Of a stretch of DNA of 64,000 nucleotides, positions 1 to 10,745 are shown piece after piece. Position numbers and translations under genes: made by a program. Below the pieces are notes generated by a model. That model was not told where the DNA came from. It saw nothing but the letters and a program-made list of their open reading frames with translations, and did not search any database. How positions within the stretch are numbered: the stretch's first letter is position 1; each line of letters starts with the position of its first letter. Source of the DNA: Lysobacteraceae bacterium (GTDB lineage Bacteria; Pseudomonadota; Gammaproteobacteria; Xanthomonadales; Xanthomonadaceae). The stretch covers positions 1 through 64,000 of the forward strand of contig JAJTGG010000005.1 of the NCBI GenBank assembly GCA_021299355.1. Reading direction: 5' to 3'.

Positions 1-345
1 GTCACCCTGCCGAGCGGCATCCAGTACAAGGTCATCGAAGCCGGTGCCGGTGCCAAGCCCAATCTCAACAGCAATGTCGAGTTCAACTTCTCGGGCGCAT
101 TGGCAACGACTGGCCAGGCCTTCGTCAGCACCTTCGCCGACGTCAAGCCGGTTTCCGGCAAGTTGAGTGATGTGGTCAAGCTGCCGGGCATGCAGGAAAT
201 CATGCAGCAGATGCCGAATGGCGCCCGCTGGCAGGTGCTGTTGCCGCCCGAAAAAGCATGGGGCAACGGCATCGAGTCCGCCCGCGGCGGCCCTGGCCCG
301 AATCAGGCCATTCTGCTGGATATCAAACTGATCTCCGTCAAGTGA
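1..345 (+). CDS. FKBP-type peptidyl-prolyl cis-trans isomerase, C-terminal part (5' end outside window)
   Basis: Open frame from base 1: VTLPSGIQYKVIEAGAGAKP...LPPEKAWG...GPNQAILLDIKLISVK*; FKBP-like C-terminus. Confidence 0.85.
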   Translation, partial: VTLPSGIQYKVIEAGAGAKPNLNSNVEFNFSGALATTGQAFVSTFADVKPVSGKLSDVVKLPGMQEIMQQMPNGARWQVLLPPEKAWGNGIESARGGPGPNQAILLDIKLISVK

Positions 346-351
346 TGAAAG

Positions 352-373
352 AGCCCCGGTCCGCCGGGGCTTT
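352..373 (+). terminator. Hairpin terminator-like AGCCCCGG-TCCG-CCGGGGCT-TT
   Basis: Perfect 8-bp stem right after the isomerase stop codon; short T tract. Confidence 0.5.
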
Positions 374-379
374 ACGGTT

Positions 380-553
380 ATGGCTCAGCCCGTTCTCAGC
401 CCCTGTGTGGGCATCTGTACCGTCAACGCCCATGGCTTTTGCGAAGGTTGCTTTCGGAGCCTGAGTGAAATCGGCGATTGGCTGACTTACAGCCCGGAGC
501 GGCGCGAATACCTTATGGAAACCGTGCTGCCGCAGCGCGAAAGCGAATCCTGA
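380..553 (+). CDS. DUF1289 family small Cys-rich protein
   Basis: MAQPVLSPCVGICTVNAHGFCEGCFRSLSEIGDWLTYSPERREYLMETVLPQRESES*; CxxxC...CxGCxR pattern of DUF1289; below the ORF track's length cutoff. Confidence 0.8.
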   Translation: MAQPVLSPCVGICTVNAHGFCEGCFRSLSEIGDWLTYSPERREYLMETVLPQRESES

Positions 554-554
554 A

Positions 555-1169
555 ATGCCGCAGGCCATCTGGCAGCAGGTGCAGCGCGCGCTTTTGAGCG
601 AATCCGATGTGCTGCAGGCTGTTCCGCATAATCTCGCCGAGCTGGAATCCTTTCTGCCGGAAGCCGAGGCCTTTGCACCGGCTTCGGTGCTGTGCGGCCT
701 GGTGCCGCGCGTCGATGGCCTGCATGTGCTGTTGACCAAACGCTCGCCGCACCTGCGCCACCATCCCGGGCAGATCAGTTTCCCCGGCGGCCGCATCGAA
801 ACCGCAGATGCCAATCCGTTCCAAGCCGCCTTGCGCGAGGCCCATGAAGAAATCGGTCTTCAGGCGGACAATGTGCGCCTACTGGGTTATCTCGACCCGC
901 TGGTGACCATCACCGGTTACCGGGTATTTCCGGCGGTGGCGATGCTGGATCCGGGTTATCGGGCGGAACCCGATGGCGTGGAGGTCGCCGAACTGTTCGA
1001 AGCACCCTTGTCGTTGTTTCTCGATGCCGGTAACGAGCACCCCTTCGAGATCGAGTTTCGCGGTGCGATGCGCATGCTGAAGGAATTCCGCTGGCAGGAT
1101 TACCGGATCTGGGGGGCAACCGCGAGTATGCTGATCAATCTACGCACGCGACTGGTAGCATTGTCATGA
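555..1169 (+). CDS. NUDIX hydrolase, CoA pyrophosphatase-like
   Basis: LLTKRSPHLRHHPGQISFPGGRIE...ALREAHEEIGL Nudix box. Confidence 0.9.
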   Translation: MPQAIWQQVQRALLSESDVLQAVPHNLAELESFLPEAEAFAPASVLCGLVPRVDGLHVLLTKRSPHLRHHPGQISFPGGRIETADANPFQAALREAHEEIGLQADNVRLLGYLDPLVTITGYRVFPAVAMLDPGYRAEPDGVEVAELFEAPLSLFLDAGNEHPFEIEFRGAMRMLKEFRWQDYRIWGATASMLINLRTRLVALS

Positions 1170-1775
1170 GCCTGATTTCTGCACCGGCGCTTGCCGGTAA
1201 ACTGTTCGCACCGAATCTGAAAATCCTCGATGCCCGGTTTTCGCTGGCGGATGCGGCGCTTGGCCGCAATGAATACCTGCATAGCCATATCCGCGGCGCA
1301 CAGTACATGGATCTTAATGCCGATCTGTCCGGACCCAAAACCGATGCACGTCTGGGCCGGCATCCGCTGCCTTCCCCGGCGCATTGGCAAACGGTACTGG
1401 AACGACTAGGTATTCGCCCGGAACACGAGGTGGTGATATATGACCAGGCCGACGGCGCCATGGCGGCAGCGCGCGCCTGGTTTCTGTTTGTGCTGGCCGG
1501 CCATGAAAACGTGACCGTACTGAACGGCGGCATGAATGCCTGGCTGGCGCTGGATCTTCCCACCGGATCTGTCATTGCCGAACCGGAGTTCTCACATTAT
1601 CCGGTCTCTGGCTGATAGTCGCAAGGAAATGCTACTCAGCTGCGGCTCGGGCGTCACCGCCTGCCACAATGCCCTGGCTTTGAGCCATGCAGGATTGGAT
1701 CATTGGCGTCTTTTCGCGCCGAGCTGGAGCGGCTGGATTGCTGAGGACAGCAATCCGGTGGCTATCGGCGACTGA
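1166..1775 (+). pseudogene. 3-mercaptopyruvate sulfurtransferase / two-domain rhodanese, disrupted by internal deletion and frameshift
   Basis: Frame 1166..1615 gives the N-terminal rhodanese domain (LDARF...HIRGAQYMDL...VVIYDQADGAMAAARAWF...VLNGGMNAW) then stops; the next frame gives only the C-terminal end ...CGSGVTACHNALALSHAGL...SWSGWIAEDSNPVAIGD*; the middle of domain 2 is missing. Confidence 0.8.
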
Positions 1776-1788
1776 TTACATCAAGACC

Positions 1789-2532
1789 TTATTTTTTCGG
1801 GAAAAGGCCCTGCAATACGCGCTGGGTTTCCTCCGAATACCAGCCCTTAAGGAACTGTTCCATCTGATCACCGGCGAAACCGTCAAGCGCCTGAACGATA
1901 TCGGCGCGGGCAATCGCGCGCGAAATGCGCTGTGGCCCCTGCGGCAGCGCCGTGGTGCTTTTAAGCCAGGCCAATGCGGTTTCCACCACCGCTTCCTGGG
2001 GCGCCAGTTCGTCGATGATGCCGAGCGTATGCGCCTGCGCCGATTCAATCATGGCACCGGCCACAATCAACCGCTCAGCGCGGTGCGCGCCGACGATACG
2101 GCGCATCAGGTATTGGATGGCTTCGGGGACCGCCAGGCCCACTTGGGTTTCATTCAGGCCGATGCGGAACGGGCCTTCGGCCATGACACGGTAATCGCAG
2201 CACAGCGCAAGAACGCAACCGCCGGCCGGGTTGTGCCCGGAAATGGCAGCCGCCACCGGAATCGGGGATTTCGCCAAGGCGCGTGCGGCATCGAAGAAGC
2301 GCGACCAACAGGCGCACAGACCGTCTTCATCACAACCCAGCAGATAGGGCACATCCAACCCGCCGGAAAATACTTTGGTGCCACCGCTGAGCACGATGCC
2401 GGTGGCGCCGTTTCCGGGAGCGGACTGAACCGCATCCGTCAGTGCGTCAAGCATTGCGAAATTCAGGGCATTGACCGGCGGGCGTACCAATTTGATTTCA
2501 TGGATATTGCCGTGCTGGATGATTTCGATCAT
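1789..2532 (-). CDS. Enoyl-CoA hydratase/isomerase family protein
   Basis: Crotonase-fold motifs: RPPVNALNFAMLDAL, AAISGHNPAGGCVLALCCDYRVMA. Confidence 0.85.
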   Translation of the reverse strand: MIEIIQHGNIHEIKLVRPPVNALNFAMLDALTDAVQSAPGNGATGIVLSGGTKVFSGGLDVPYLLGCDEDGLCACWSRFFDAARALAKSPIPVAAAISGHNPAGGCVLALCCDYRVMAEGPFRIGLNETQVGLAVPEAIQYLMRRIVGAHRAERLIVAGAMIESAQAHTLGIIDELAPQEAVVETALAWLKSTTALPQGPQRISRAIARADIVQALDGFAGDQMEQFLKGWYSEETQRVLQGLFPKK

Positions 2533-2555
2533 GGCGGTCTCGTGGATGATTTGGA

Positions 2556-2948
2556 TTAGATGAACAGTGCTGCAATGTAGTCGGGCAGGGCGACCGTCTG
2601 GCCGGCACGGTCAATCCAGACCAATACCGTATAGCCTTCGGCATAGATTACCGAAGCATCCCCGGCACTATGGATGCGATGGCCGATGGTGGCACTCTTG
2701 CTTCCACGCTTTTCAGCAAACAGGGAAACGGTGATTTGCTCCGGCCAGACGATGGGTTTGCGGAAATCGACATGGATGGCTGCTACGATCGGCGCAGCAT
2801 TTCCTTCCTGCCAGCCATTCTGTAGGCTGTTGAACCACTGCACACGGGTTTCTTCCACATAGCTGAGGTATTGGGCATTATTGACATGTCCGAGTGCATC
2901 CATCTCGCGCCAGCGCACATCCATGGTATGACTGAAAATCGGGTTCAT
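2556..2948 (-). CDS. Acyl-CoA thioesterase (4HBT hotdog fold)
   Basis: [29 protein letters not shown] motif. Confidence 0.85.
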   Translation of the reverse strand: MNPIFSHTMDVRWREMDALGHVNNAQYLSYVEETRVQWFNSLQNGWQEGNAAPIVAAIHVDFRKPIVWPEQITVSLFAEKRGSKSATIGHRIHSAGDASVIYAEGYTVLVWIDRAGQTVALPDYIAALFI

Positions 2949-5782
2949 TTGCGTGCCTTTTTCAGAAGCGGCGCCAGGAAGCGGCCGGTGTGTGAAGCCG
3001 GGTTGACGGCAACCTGTTCCGGCGTGCCCTCGGCGATGATCTGGCCGCCGCGGTAACCGCCTTCCGGTCCGAGATCGATGATCCAGTCCGCGGTCTTGAT
3101 GACGTCGAGATTGTGCTCGATGACCACCACGGTATTGCCGTCGTCGCGCAGTTTGTGCAGGATCCCGAGCAGATGGTCGATATCATGGAAGTGCAGGCCA
3201 GTGGTCGGCTCATCGAGGATGTACAGGGTGCGGCCGGTATCGCGGCGCGACAGTTCCTTCGAGAGTTTCACGCGCTGCGCTTCGCCGCCGGAAAGCGTGG
3301 TGGCGGATTGTCCGAGCTTGATGTAACTCAGGCCGACATCCATCAGGGTTTCCAGTTTACGGGCCAGGGCCGGAACCGGTTTGAACAGTTCCAAGGCATC
3401 TTCCACGGTCATTTCCAGTACGTCGTGGATGGAATAGCCTTTGTACAGGATGTCCAGCGTTTCCCGGTTGTAGCGTTTGCCGTGACAGACATCGCAGGGG
3501 ACATACACGTCCGGCAGAAAGTGCATTTCGACCTTGATCAAGCCATCGCCCTGACAGGCCTCGCAGCGGCCACCGCGCACGTTGAAGCTGAAGCGCCCGG
3601 GCGAATAGCCGCGCGCACGTGCTTCCGGAACCTGAGCGAATAATTCGCGCAGCGGCGTGAACAGACCGGTATAGGTTGCCGGGTTGGAGCGCGGGGTACG
3701 TCCGATCGGCGATTGGTCGATGTCGACTACTTTGTCGAACAGCTCGACACCGTCAATGGAGTCATGCGGGGCGATGGTGTGCGAAGCGCCGTTGAGTTCA
3801 TTGGCGATGATCGGGAACAGGGTGTCATTGACCAGGGTCGACTTGCCGGAACCCGACACGCCGGTGATGCAGGTCAGCAGGCCGGCGTGAAGCGTCAGGT
3901 CGACATTTTTGAGATTGTTGCCGGTAGCCCCTTTCAGGGAAAGCTTCATGCGTGGATTCGGCTTGGTGCGTTTTTCGGGCAATTCGATTTTCTTCTTGCC
4001 GGACAGGTAGTCGCCGGTCAGCGAGTCTTTTGCTTTCAGGATGTCCTTCAGGACGCCTTGGGCGATGATGCGGCCGCCGTGGATGCCGGCGCCGGGGCCG
4101 ATGTCGACGATATGGTCGGCGCTGCGGATGGCGTCTTCATCGTGTTCGACCACGATGACGGTGTTGCCGATGTCACGCAGGCGGGTCAGCGTGCCGAGCA
4201 GGCGCTCGTTGTCGCGCTGGTGCAGCCCGATGGAGGGTTCATCTAGTACGTACATGACGCCGACCAATCCGGCGCCGATCTGCGAAGCCAGACGGATGCG
4301 CTGGGCTTCACCGCCGGACAGCGTATCGGCTTTACGTTCCAGGCTGAGGTAATCCAGGCCGACATCCATCAGGAAGCGCAGACGCTCGAGGATTTCCTTG
4401 ACGATTTTTTCGGCGATTTCGCCGCGCCAGCCGGCCACTTTCAACGCAGCGAAAAAGGCGGTGCAGGCGTCAATCGACATCCGGCTGATGTCGGTCAGGT
4501 TTTTGCCACCGACCAACACGTTCCGGGCCGAGCGGTTCAGGCGCGAGCCCTGGCATTCCGGGCATTCGCGGCTGGAGATGAATTTGCCCAGTTCCTCGCG
4601 GACGGCCTGCGATTCGGTTTCCTTATAACGCCGTTCGAGGTTGGGGATGATGCCCTCGAACACATGCTTGCGCACGGTCCGGCCACCGGCTTCGGTCAGG
4701 TAGGTGAATGCGATCTGTTCGCCGCCACTGCCGAATAGCACGGCCTGGCGCACCGGATCGGAAAGGTCCTGCCAGGGGTGTTCCGGATCAAAGCGGTAAT
4801 GCTTGGCCAGTGAATGGATCAGCTGGAAGTAGTAGGCATTGCGCCGGTCCCAGCCGCGTATGGCGCCGGCCGCCAGGCTCAGCTCCGGATGCAGCACGAC
4901 CTTGCCCGGGTCGAAGAACTGCGCGACCCCGAGCCCGTCGCACGACGGGCAGGCGCCCATCGGCGAATTGAACGAGAACAGACGCGGTTCGAGCTCGGTC
5001 AGCGAATAATCGCAGACCGGGCAGGAATACTTCGCCGAGAACAGGATGCTGGGTGTGTCGGCATCGTCCATTGGGGCCAATTCCGCACTTCCATCGCCCA
5101 ACTTCAAAGCGGTTTCGAAACTTTCCGCCAGGCGTTGCTTGATGTCCTCGCGCGGTTTGAAGCGGTCGATGACCGCATCGATGCTGTGCTTCTGGCGCAG
5201 GGCAAGCGCCGGCACATCGTCGAGTTCATAGAGAACGCCATCGACCCGGGCACGCACATAGCCCTGGGCGCGCAGCTGGTCGAACACCTGCATGTGTTCG
5301 CCTTTGCGGTCCTTTATGACCGGTGCCAGCAGCATGAAGCGCTTTTCCGGGTCCTGAGCCAGCGTCTGGTCGACCATCTGGCTGACGGTCTGGGCGCTGA
5401 GCGGGTAATTGTGGTCCGGACAGTGCGGGGTGCCCACGCGCGCGAACAGCAATCGCAGGTAATCGTAGATTTCGGTGATGGTGCCGACCGTGGAGCGCGG
5501 GTTGTGCGAGGTCGATTTCTGCTCTATGGAAATGGCCGGGGAAAGGCCCTCGATGTGATCGAGGTCCGGCTTTTCCATCACGCTCAGGAACTGCCGGGCA
5601 TAGGACGACAGCGACTCGACATAACGGCGCTGGCCCTCGGCGTAGATGGTATCGAAGGCCAGCGAGCTCTTGCCCGAGCCGGACAGGCCGGTGATGACAA
5701 TCAGCTTGTCACGGGGCAGATCGAGGTCGATGTTCTTCAGGTTGTGGGTACGGGCGCCGCGGATGCGGATAAAGTCCATCAT
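2945..5782 (-). CDS. uvrA: Excinuclease ABC subunit A
   Basis: 945 aa; [53 protein letters not shown]; two ABC cassettes; Zn-finger CxxC motifs. Confidence 0.98.
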   Translation of the reverse strand: MMDFIRIRGARTHNLKNIDLDLPRDKLIVITGLSGSGKSSLAFDTIYAEGQRRYVESLSSYARQFLSVMEKPDLDHIEGLSPAISIEQKSTSHNPRSTVGTITEIYDYLRLLFARVGTPHCPDHNYPLSAQTVSQMVDQTLAQDPEKRFMLLAPVIKDRKGEHMQVFDQLRAQGYVRARVDGVLYELDDVPALALRQKHSIDAVIDRFKPREDIKQRLAESFETALKLGDGSAELAPMDDADTPSILFSAKYSCPVCDYSLTELEPRLFSFNSPMGACPSCDGLGVAQFFDPGKVVLHPELSLAAGAIRGWDRRNAYYFQLIHSLAKHYRFDPEHPWQDLSDPVRQAVLFGSGGEQIAFTYLTEAGGRTVRKHVFEGIIPNLERRYKETESQAVREELGKFISSRECPECQGSRLNRSARNVLVGGKNLTDISRMSIDACTAFFAALKVAGWRGEIAEKIVKEILERLRFLMDVGLDYLSLERKADTLSGGEAQRIRLASQIGAGLVGVMYVLDEPSIGLHQRDNERLLGTLTRLRDIGNTVIVVEHDEDAIRSADHIVDIGPGAGIHGGRIIAQGVLKDILKAKDSLTGDYLSGKKKIELPEKRTKPNPRMKLSLKGATGNNLKNVDLTLHAGLLTCITGVSGSGKSTLVNDTLFPIIANELNGASHTIAPHDSIDGVELFDKVVDIDQSPIGRTPRSNPATYTGLFTPLRELFAQVPEARARGYSPGRFSFNVRGGRCEACQGDGLIKVEMHFLPDVYVPCDVCHGKRYNRETLDILYKGYSIHDVLEMTVEDALELFKPVPALARKLETLMDVGLSYIKLGQSATTLSGGEAQRVKLSKELSRRDTGRTLYILDEPTTGLHFHDIDHLLGILHKLRDDGNTVVVIEHNLDVIKTADWIIDLGPEGGYRGGQIIAEGTPEQVAVNPASHTGRFLAPLLKKARK

Positions 5783-5911
5783 AGGGGTCGGATACGGCCG
5801 GGAATCAATCGTTCAGTCTATCAGGAAGCGATGGCCGGGCGGTAGTCTGAACGGCGGTTCAGCCTCGCCCCGCCAAGCCCCCCGATGGGCTTGGCTGAAG
5901 CCCCAAGCATG

Positions 5912-5940
5912 TTGACTTTGCAGGGATTTAGGCGCATAAT
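5912..5940 (+). promoter_or_regulatory. Sigma70-type promoter TTGACT-17-CATAAT upstream of rplU
   Basis: -35 TTGACT 5912-5917; 17 bp spacer; -10 CATAAT 5935-5940. Confidence 0.65.
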
Positions 5941-6003
5941 CTCGCGTCTGGGCTTCGACCAAAGTCCGGGTTTTTCCAAAATAACTACAGAGGAATCCAG
6001 GTC

Positions 6004-6315
6004 ATGTACGCAATTATCGTTACCGGCGGTAAACAATACCGCGTGATGAAGGACGAAGTGCTCCGCGTCGAGAAGCTCGATGCCGAAGCCGGTGCCAACG
6101 TCGAAATCAATGAAGTCCTGCTGGTCGGCAACGGCGACAGCGTCACCGTCGGCACCCCGACTGTGGCCGGCGCCAAAGTCACCGCGACCATCAAGTCGCA
6201 CGGCCGTCTGGACAAAATCCGCATCGTGAAATTCCGCCGCCGTAAGCATCATCGCAAGCAGATGGGCCATCGCCAGCATTTCACCGAAATCCAAATTACC
6301 GGCATCACTGCCTAA
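6004..6315 (+). CDS. rplU: 50S ribosomal protein L21
   Basis: [25 protein letters not shown]...[19 protein letters not shown]. Confidence 0.98.
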   Translation: MYAIIVTGGKQYRVMKDEVLRVEKLDAEAGANVEINEVLLVGNGDSVTVGTPTVAGAKVTATIKSHGRLDKIRIVKFRRRKHHRKQMGHRQHFTEIQITGITA

Positions 6316-6333
6316 GACCGAGGAGAAAACGTC

Positions 6334-6594
6334 ATGGCATCGAAAAAAGGCGTAGGCTCGACCCGCAACGGCCGCGATTCCAACCCGAAATACCTGGGCG
6401 TCAAGATTTACGGCGGCCAAGCCATTGAAGCAGGCAACATCATCATCCGTCAGCGCGGCACCGAGTTCCACCGCGGCGCCAACGTCGGCATGGGCCGTGA
6501 TCACACCCTGTATGCACTGGTCGACGGCACCGTCGATTTCGCCGTGAAAGGCCCGAAAAAGCGCCGCACGGTCAGCGTGGTTCCGGCCGAATAA
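6334..6594 (+). CDS. rpmA: 50S ribosomal protein L27
   Basis: [48 protein letters not shown]. Confidence 0.98.
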   Translation: MASKKGVGSTRNGRDSNPKYLGVKIYGGQAIEAGNIIIRQRGTEFHRGANVGMGRDHTLYALVDGTVDFAVKGPKKRRTVSVVPAE

Positions 6595-6614
6595 GCCATC
6601 CGCGCTTGTCGGAG

Positions 6615-6639
6615 AAACCCCGCTTCGGCGGGGTTTTTC
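6615..6639 (+). terminator. Rho-independent terminator after rpmA
   Basis: AAACCCCGCTTCGGCGGGGTTTTT. Confidence 0.85.
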
Positions 6640-6650
6640 ATTTAAGCTAA

Positions 6651-7745
<1,095 letters not shown>

Positions 7746-7773
7746 CCCGGAGCTTCGGCTTCGGATGAACAAT

Positions 7774-7799
7774 AAAAAACCGGCCGAGGCCGGTTTTTT
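7774..7799. terminator. Bidirectional terminator between converging obgE and rpsT
   Basis: AAAAAACCGGCC-GAG-GCCGGTTTTTT symmetrical hairpin. Confidence 0.85.
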
Positions 7800-7821
7800 C
7801 ATGGGGTAAAGACAACCGTAA

Positions 7822-8091
7822 TCAGGCGGCTTTCAGCGCCTTGATGTGGGCAGTCAGGCGGCTCTTATGACGGGCGGCCTTGTTGCGGTGAATCAGGCCA
7901 CGCGAGGAGTAACGGTCCAGAACCGGCACGGCCTCGACGAAAGCGGCTTCGGCGGCGGCGACATCCTTGGTTTCCAAGGCCTTGACGACCTTCTTGACCA
8001 GGGTACGCAGCATCGAGCGCTGGCTGGTATTGCGCGCGTTGCGGACCACGGTTTGCTTGGCGCGTTTCTTGGCGGATTTGATATTGGCCAC
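7822..8091 (-). CDS. rpsT: 30S ribosomal protein S20
   Basis: [35 protein letters not shown]. Confidence 0.97.
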   Translation of the reverse strand: MANIKSAKKRAKQTVVRNARNTSQRSMLRTLVKKVVKALETKDVAAAEAAFVEAVPVLDRYSSRGLIHRNKAARHKSRLTAHIKALKAA

Positions 8092-8197
8092 AGCGGGCTC
8101 CTGAAAATCGGTGAATTGGGGGTGTCAAAGATTGAAAAGTATGGCAGAAAATCCCCGTTGCGTCAATAATGACCGTAGGTACAGCGTTCAGGATTCG

Positions 8198-9766
8198 GTG
8201 AAAACAGTGGCGAAACCCGGTTTATTGCGTTCCACTGCCGTTTTCGGGGGAATGACCTTCCTGTCCCGACTGGCCGGGTTCGCCCGGGACCTGCTGCAGG
8301 CCACTCTGTTCGGGACCGGACCGGCGGTCAGCGCCTTCGTGGTGGCCTACCGGATTCCGAACTACCTGCGTCGGATCTTCGCGGAAGGCTCGTTTTCCTC
8401 GGCCTTTGTGCCTGTTCTGTCCGAATTGCGGGAAAAGGGCGATGAAGCCCAGATCCGCGATTTCCTGAACCATATCGCTGGAGCTCTGCTGGCCGTGGTG
8501 CTGGTGGTGACCGCGCTGGGCATCGGGCTGTCGCCCTGGATAGCACAGGTGTTCCTGGCCTTTGCCGACAAGGACTCCGAGCAGGTGACATTGACCGCGT
8601 CCATGCTCCGCATCACTTTCCCGTACTTGACCTTCATTTCGATGACCGCGCTGGCCGGCGCGGTGATGAACAGCTTCCGCCATTTCGGTCTGCCGGCATT
8701 CATTCCGGTTCTGCATAATCTGGCCATCATTTTCGCCATGCTGGTGCTGGCGCCTTTGTTCGATATTACGGCCTACGCGTTGGCTTGGGGCGTTTTGCTG
8801 GCCGGCATTCTGCAGTTCTGCGTGATGTGGCCGGCCTTGGCGCGGTTCGGCATGAAGCCGGCATTCCGCCTGAACTTCAAACATCCCGGCGTGCAGCGGG
8901 TATTCAAACTGATGCTGCCGACCATTTTCTCCTCCTCCGTAGCCCAATTGAACCTCCTGGTCGGTACCGTGTTTGCTTCAGCTTTGGTCGTCAACGCCCA
9001 GAGCTGGCTGTATTATTCCGACCGGCTGACCGAATTCCCCTTGGGTTTGTTCGGTGTCGCCATCGGCACCGTCATTCTTCCGCATCTGTCCCGGCAACAT
9101 GCTGCCGAGAACCACGAAGGCTATAACCGCGCCCTGGACTGGGGATTGAAAATGGTGTGCCTGATCGGGATTCCGGCCGCAGTTGGCCTGGTGGCTTTGG
9201 CTGAACCTCTGTGCGCCACCTTGTTCCAGCACGGCAAATTCACCGCTGAAGATACCCATATGGTGTCTCTGGCGGTATCCGCAATGAGTATCGGCATTCC
9301 GGCATTCATGCTGTCCAAGGTGCTGCTGCCGGCTTTTTATTCGCGCCATGACACCAAGACGCCGATGAAAGTCGCAGTATGGACGGTGCTGGTCAACGTG
9401 GTCCTGATCGCATCCTTCGTCACCGTGATGCGCTGGGCCGAATTGCCTTATGCCCATACCGGTATCGCTTTTGCGACGGCCATGGCCGGAATATTCAATG
9501 CCGCCGCTCTGGCCTGGTTATTGCACCGGGAAGGCGTCTACCGTCCGGAAGCCGGTTGGCTGGTCTGGTTGTTACGGATTCTCGTGGCTTCCGCAGCCAT
9601 GTGGGCGGTGGTTTGGGCGGTGCGCTTCCACGTTGGCGACTGGGGCCAGCTGTCTGGTCTTTACCGGGTACTCTGGCTTGTGGTTGCGGTGGCAGCTGGT
9701 GCTGCCGCCTATTTGGCGATGCAATTGATTTTCGGCCTTCGTCTGCGCCATTTACGTGAAGTCTGA
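8198..9766 (+). CDS. murJ: Lipid II flippase MurJ (MviN)
   Basis: Polytopic; LLRSTAVFGGMTFLSRLAGFARDLLQATLFGTGP...AYRIPNYLRRIFAEGSFSSAFVPV; GTG start proposed within ORF 8111..9766. Confidence 0.93.
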   Translation: MKTVAKPGLLRSTAVFGGMTFLSRLAGFARDLLQATLFGTGPAVSAFVVAYRIPNYLRRIFAEGSFSSAFVPVLSELREKGDEAQIRDFLNHIAGALLAVVLVVTALGIGLSPWIAQVFLAFADKDSEQVTLTASMLRITFPYLTFISMTALAGAVMNSFRHFGLPAFIPVLHNLAIIFAMLVLAPLFDITAYALAWGVLLAGILQFCVMWPALARFGMKPAFRLNFKHPGVQRVFKLMLPTIFSSSVAQLNLLVGTVFASALVVNAQSWLYYSDRLTEFPLGLFGVAIGTVILPHLSRQHAAENHEGYNRALDWGLKMVCLIGIPAAVGLVALAEPLCATLFQHGKFTAEDTHMVSLAVSAMSIGIPAFMLSKVLLPAFYSRHDTKTPMKVAVWTVLVNVVLIASFVTVMRWAELPYAHTGIAFATAMAGIFNAAALAWLLHREGVYRPEAGWLVWLLRILVASAAMWAVVWAVRFHVGDWGQLSGLYRVLWLVVAVAAGAAAYLAMQLIFGLRLRHLREV

Positions 9767-9794
9767 GGCCGGAAACAGCTATAATTCAAAGGCT

Positions 9795-10745
9795 ATGACA
9801 GTATTATTCCGGGATTTCTCAGGACCACGGATCAGTCCGCGCGGAAGCGTGGTCTGTATCGGTGCGTTCGATGGATTGCATCTTGGGCACAGGCACCTGC
9901 TGGCCGAAGCACGGCGATTTGCCGATGCCGGCAATCTGGACCTGGTGGTCGTCAGTTTCGAACCGCTGCCACGCGAATTTTTCGGCAAAGCCAATCCACC
10001 ACCGCGGCTGATCCGGGCACGACAGAAATTCCGGGCCCTGCGTGATGCCGGTGCCGATGCCGTCGGTCTGCTCCGCTTCAATCAGGCCTTGGCCGACACT
10101 TCGGCCGAGGACTTCATCGAAGAACTGCTGGTACAGCGCCTGAATGCACGCCATGTCCTTGTCGGCCCGGACTTCTTCTTCGGCAAAGGCCGTCGCGGTG
10201 ATCTGGGTATGCTTCAGGAGCTCGGCGCGGCGCATGGTTTCGAAGCGCGCGGCGTGCAGCCCCAGGTGCGGCAGGGTGAACGCATTTCCAGTTCACTGAT
10301 CCGTGCCGATCTGCAGGCCGGCCGTCTGCAGGAAGCGGCGCAGAAGCTCGGCTGTCCGTATGTCATCGAGGGCCGCGTCGTGCGCGGGAAACAGCTCGGC
10401 CGTACGCTCGGCTATCCGACCGCGAACATCCGATTGCAGGGTCGCAAGCCAGCGCTAATGGGCATCTATGCGACCTGGATACATGGTGTCGGCAACGGAC
10501 CGATTGCCGGGGTGTCCAGCCTCGGCACGCGCCCGACCGTGAACGGACGCGAGCCGCTGCTTGAAGCACATCTGTTCGACTTCGACGGCGATCTTTACGG
10601 CAAACACCTGCGGGTGGAATTCGTGTGCAAGCTGCGTGACGAAGAGAAATTCGATGATCTGGCTGCGCTGGTGCAGCAGATGGATAGGGACGCCGCACAG
10701 GCACGCGAAGTTCTGGCGTGCCGGACTTTAGGAGAATGTGCGTGA
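9795..10745 (+). CDS. ribF: Bifunctional riboflavin kinase / FAD synthetase
   Basis: [18 protein letters not shown]...[13 protein letters not shown]...; ATG at 9795 within ORF 9756..10745. Confidence 0.95.
   Translation: MTVLFRDFSGPRISPRGSVVCIGAFDGLHLGHRHLLAEARRFADAGNLDLVVVSFEPLPREFFGKANPPPRLIRARQKFRALRDAGADAVGLLRFNQALADTSAEDFIEELLVQRLNARHVLVGPDFFFGKGRRGDLGMLQELGAAHGFEARGVQPQVRQGERISSSLIRADLQAGRLQEAAQKLGCPYVIEGRVVRGKQLGRTLGYPTANIRLQGRKPALMGIYATWIHGVGNGPIAGVSSLGTRPTVNGREPLLEAHLFDFDGDLYGKHLRVEFVCKLRDEEKFDDLAALVQQMDRDAAQAREVLACRTLGECA

Noticed and set aside
1687-2559. 290-aa plus-strand frame
   Set aside because: Its start is the tail of the sulfurtransferase pseudogene in another frame; the rest is antisense to the crotonase gene.
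4814-5845. 343-aa plus-strand frame
   Set aside because: Antisense to uvrA; codon-bias artefact.
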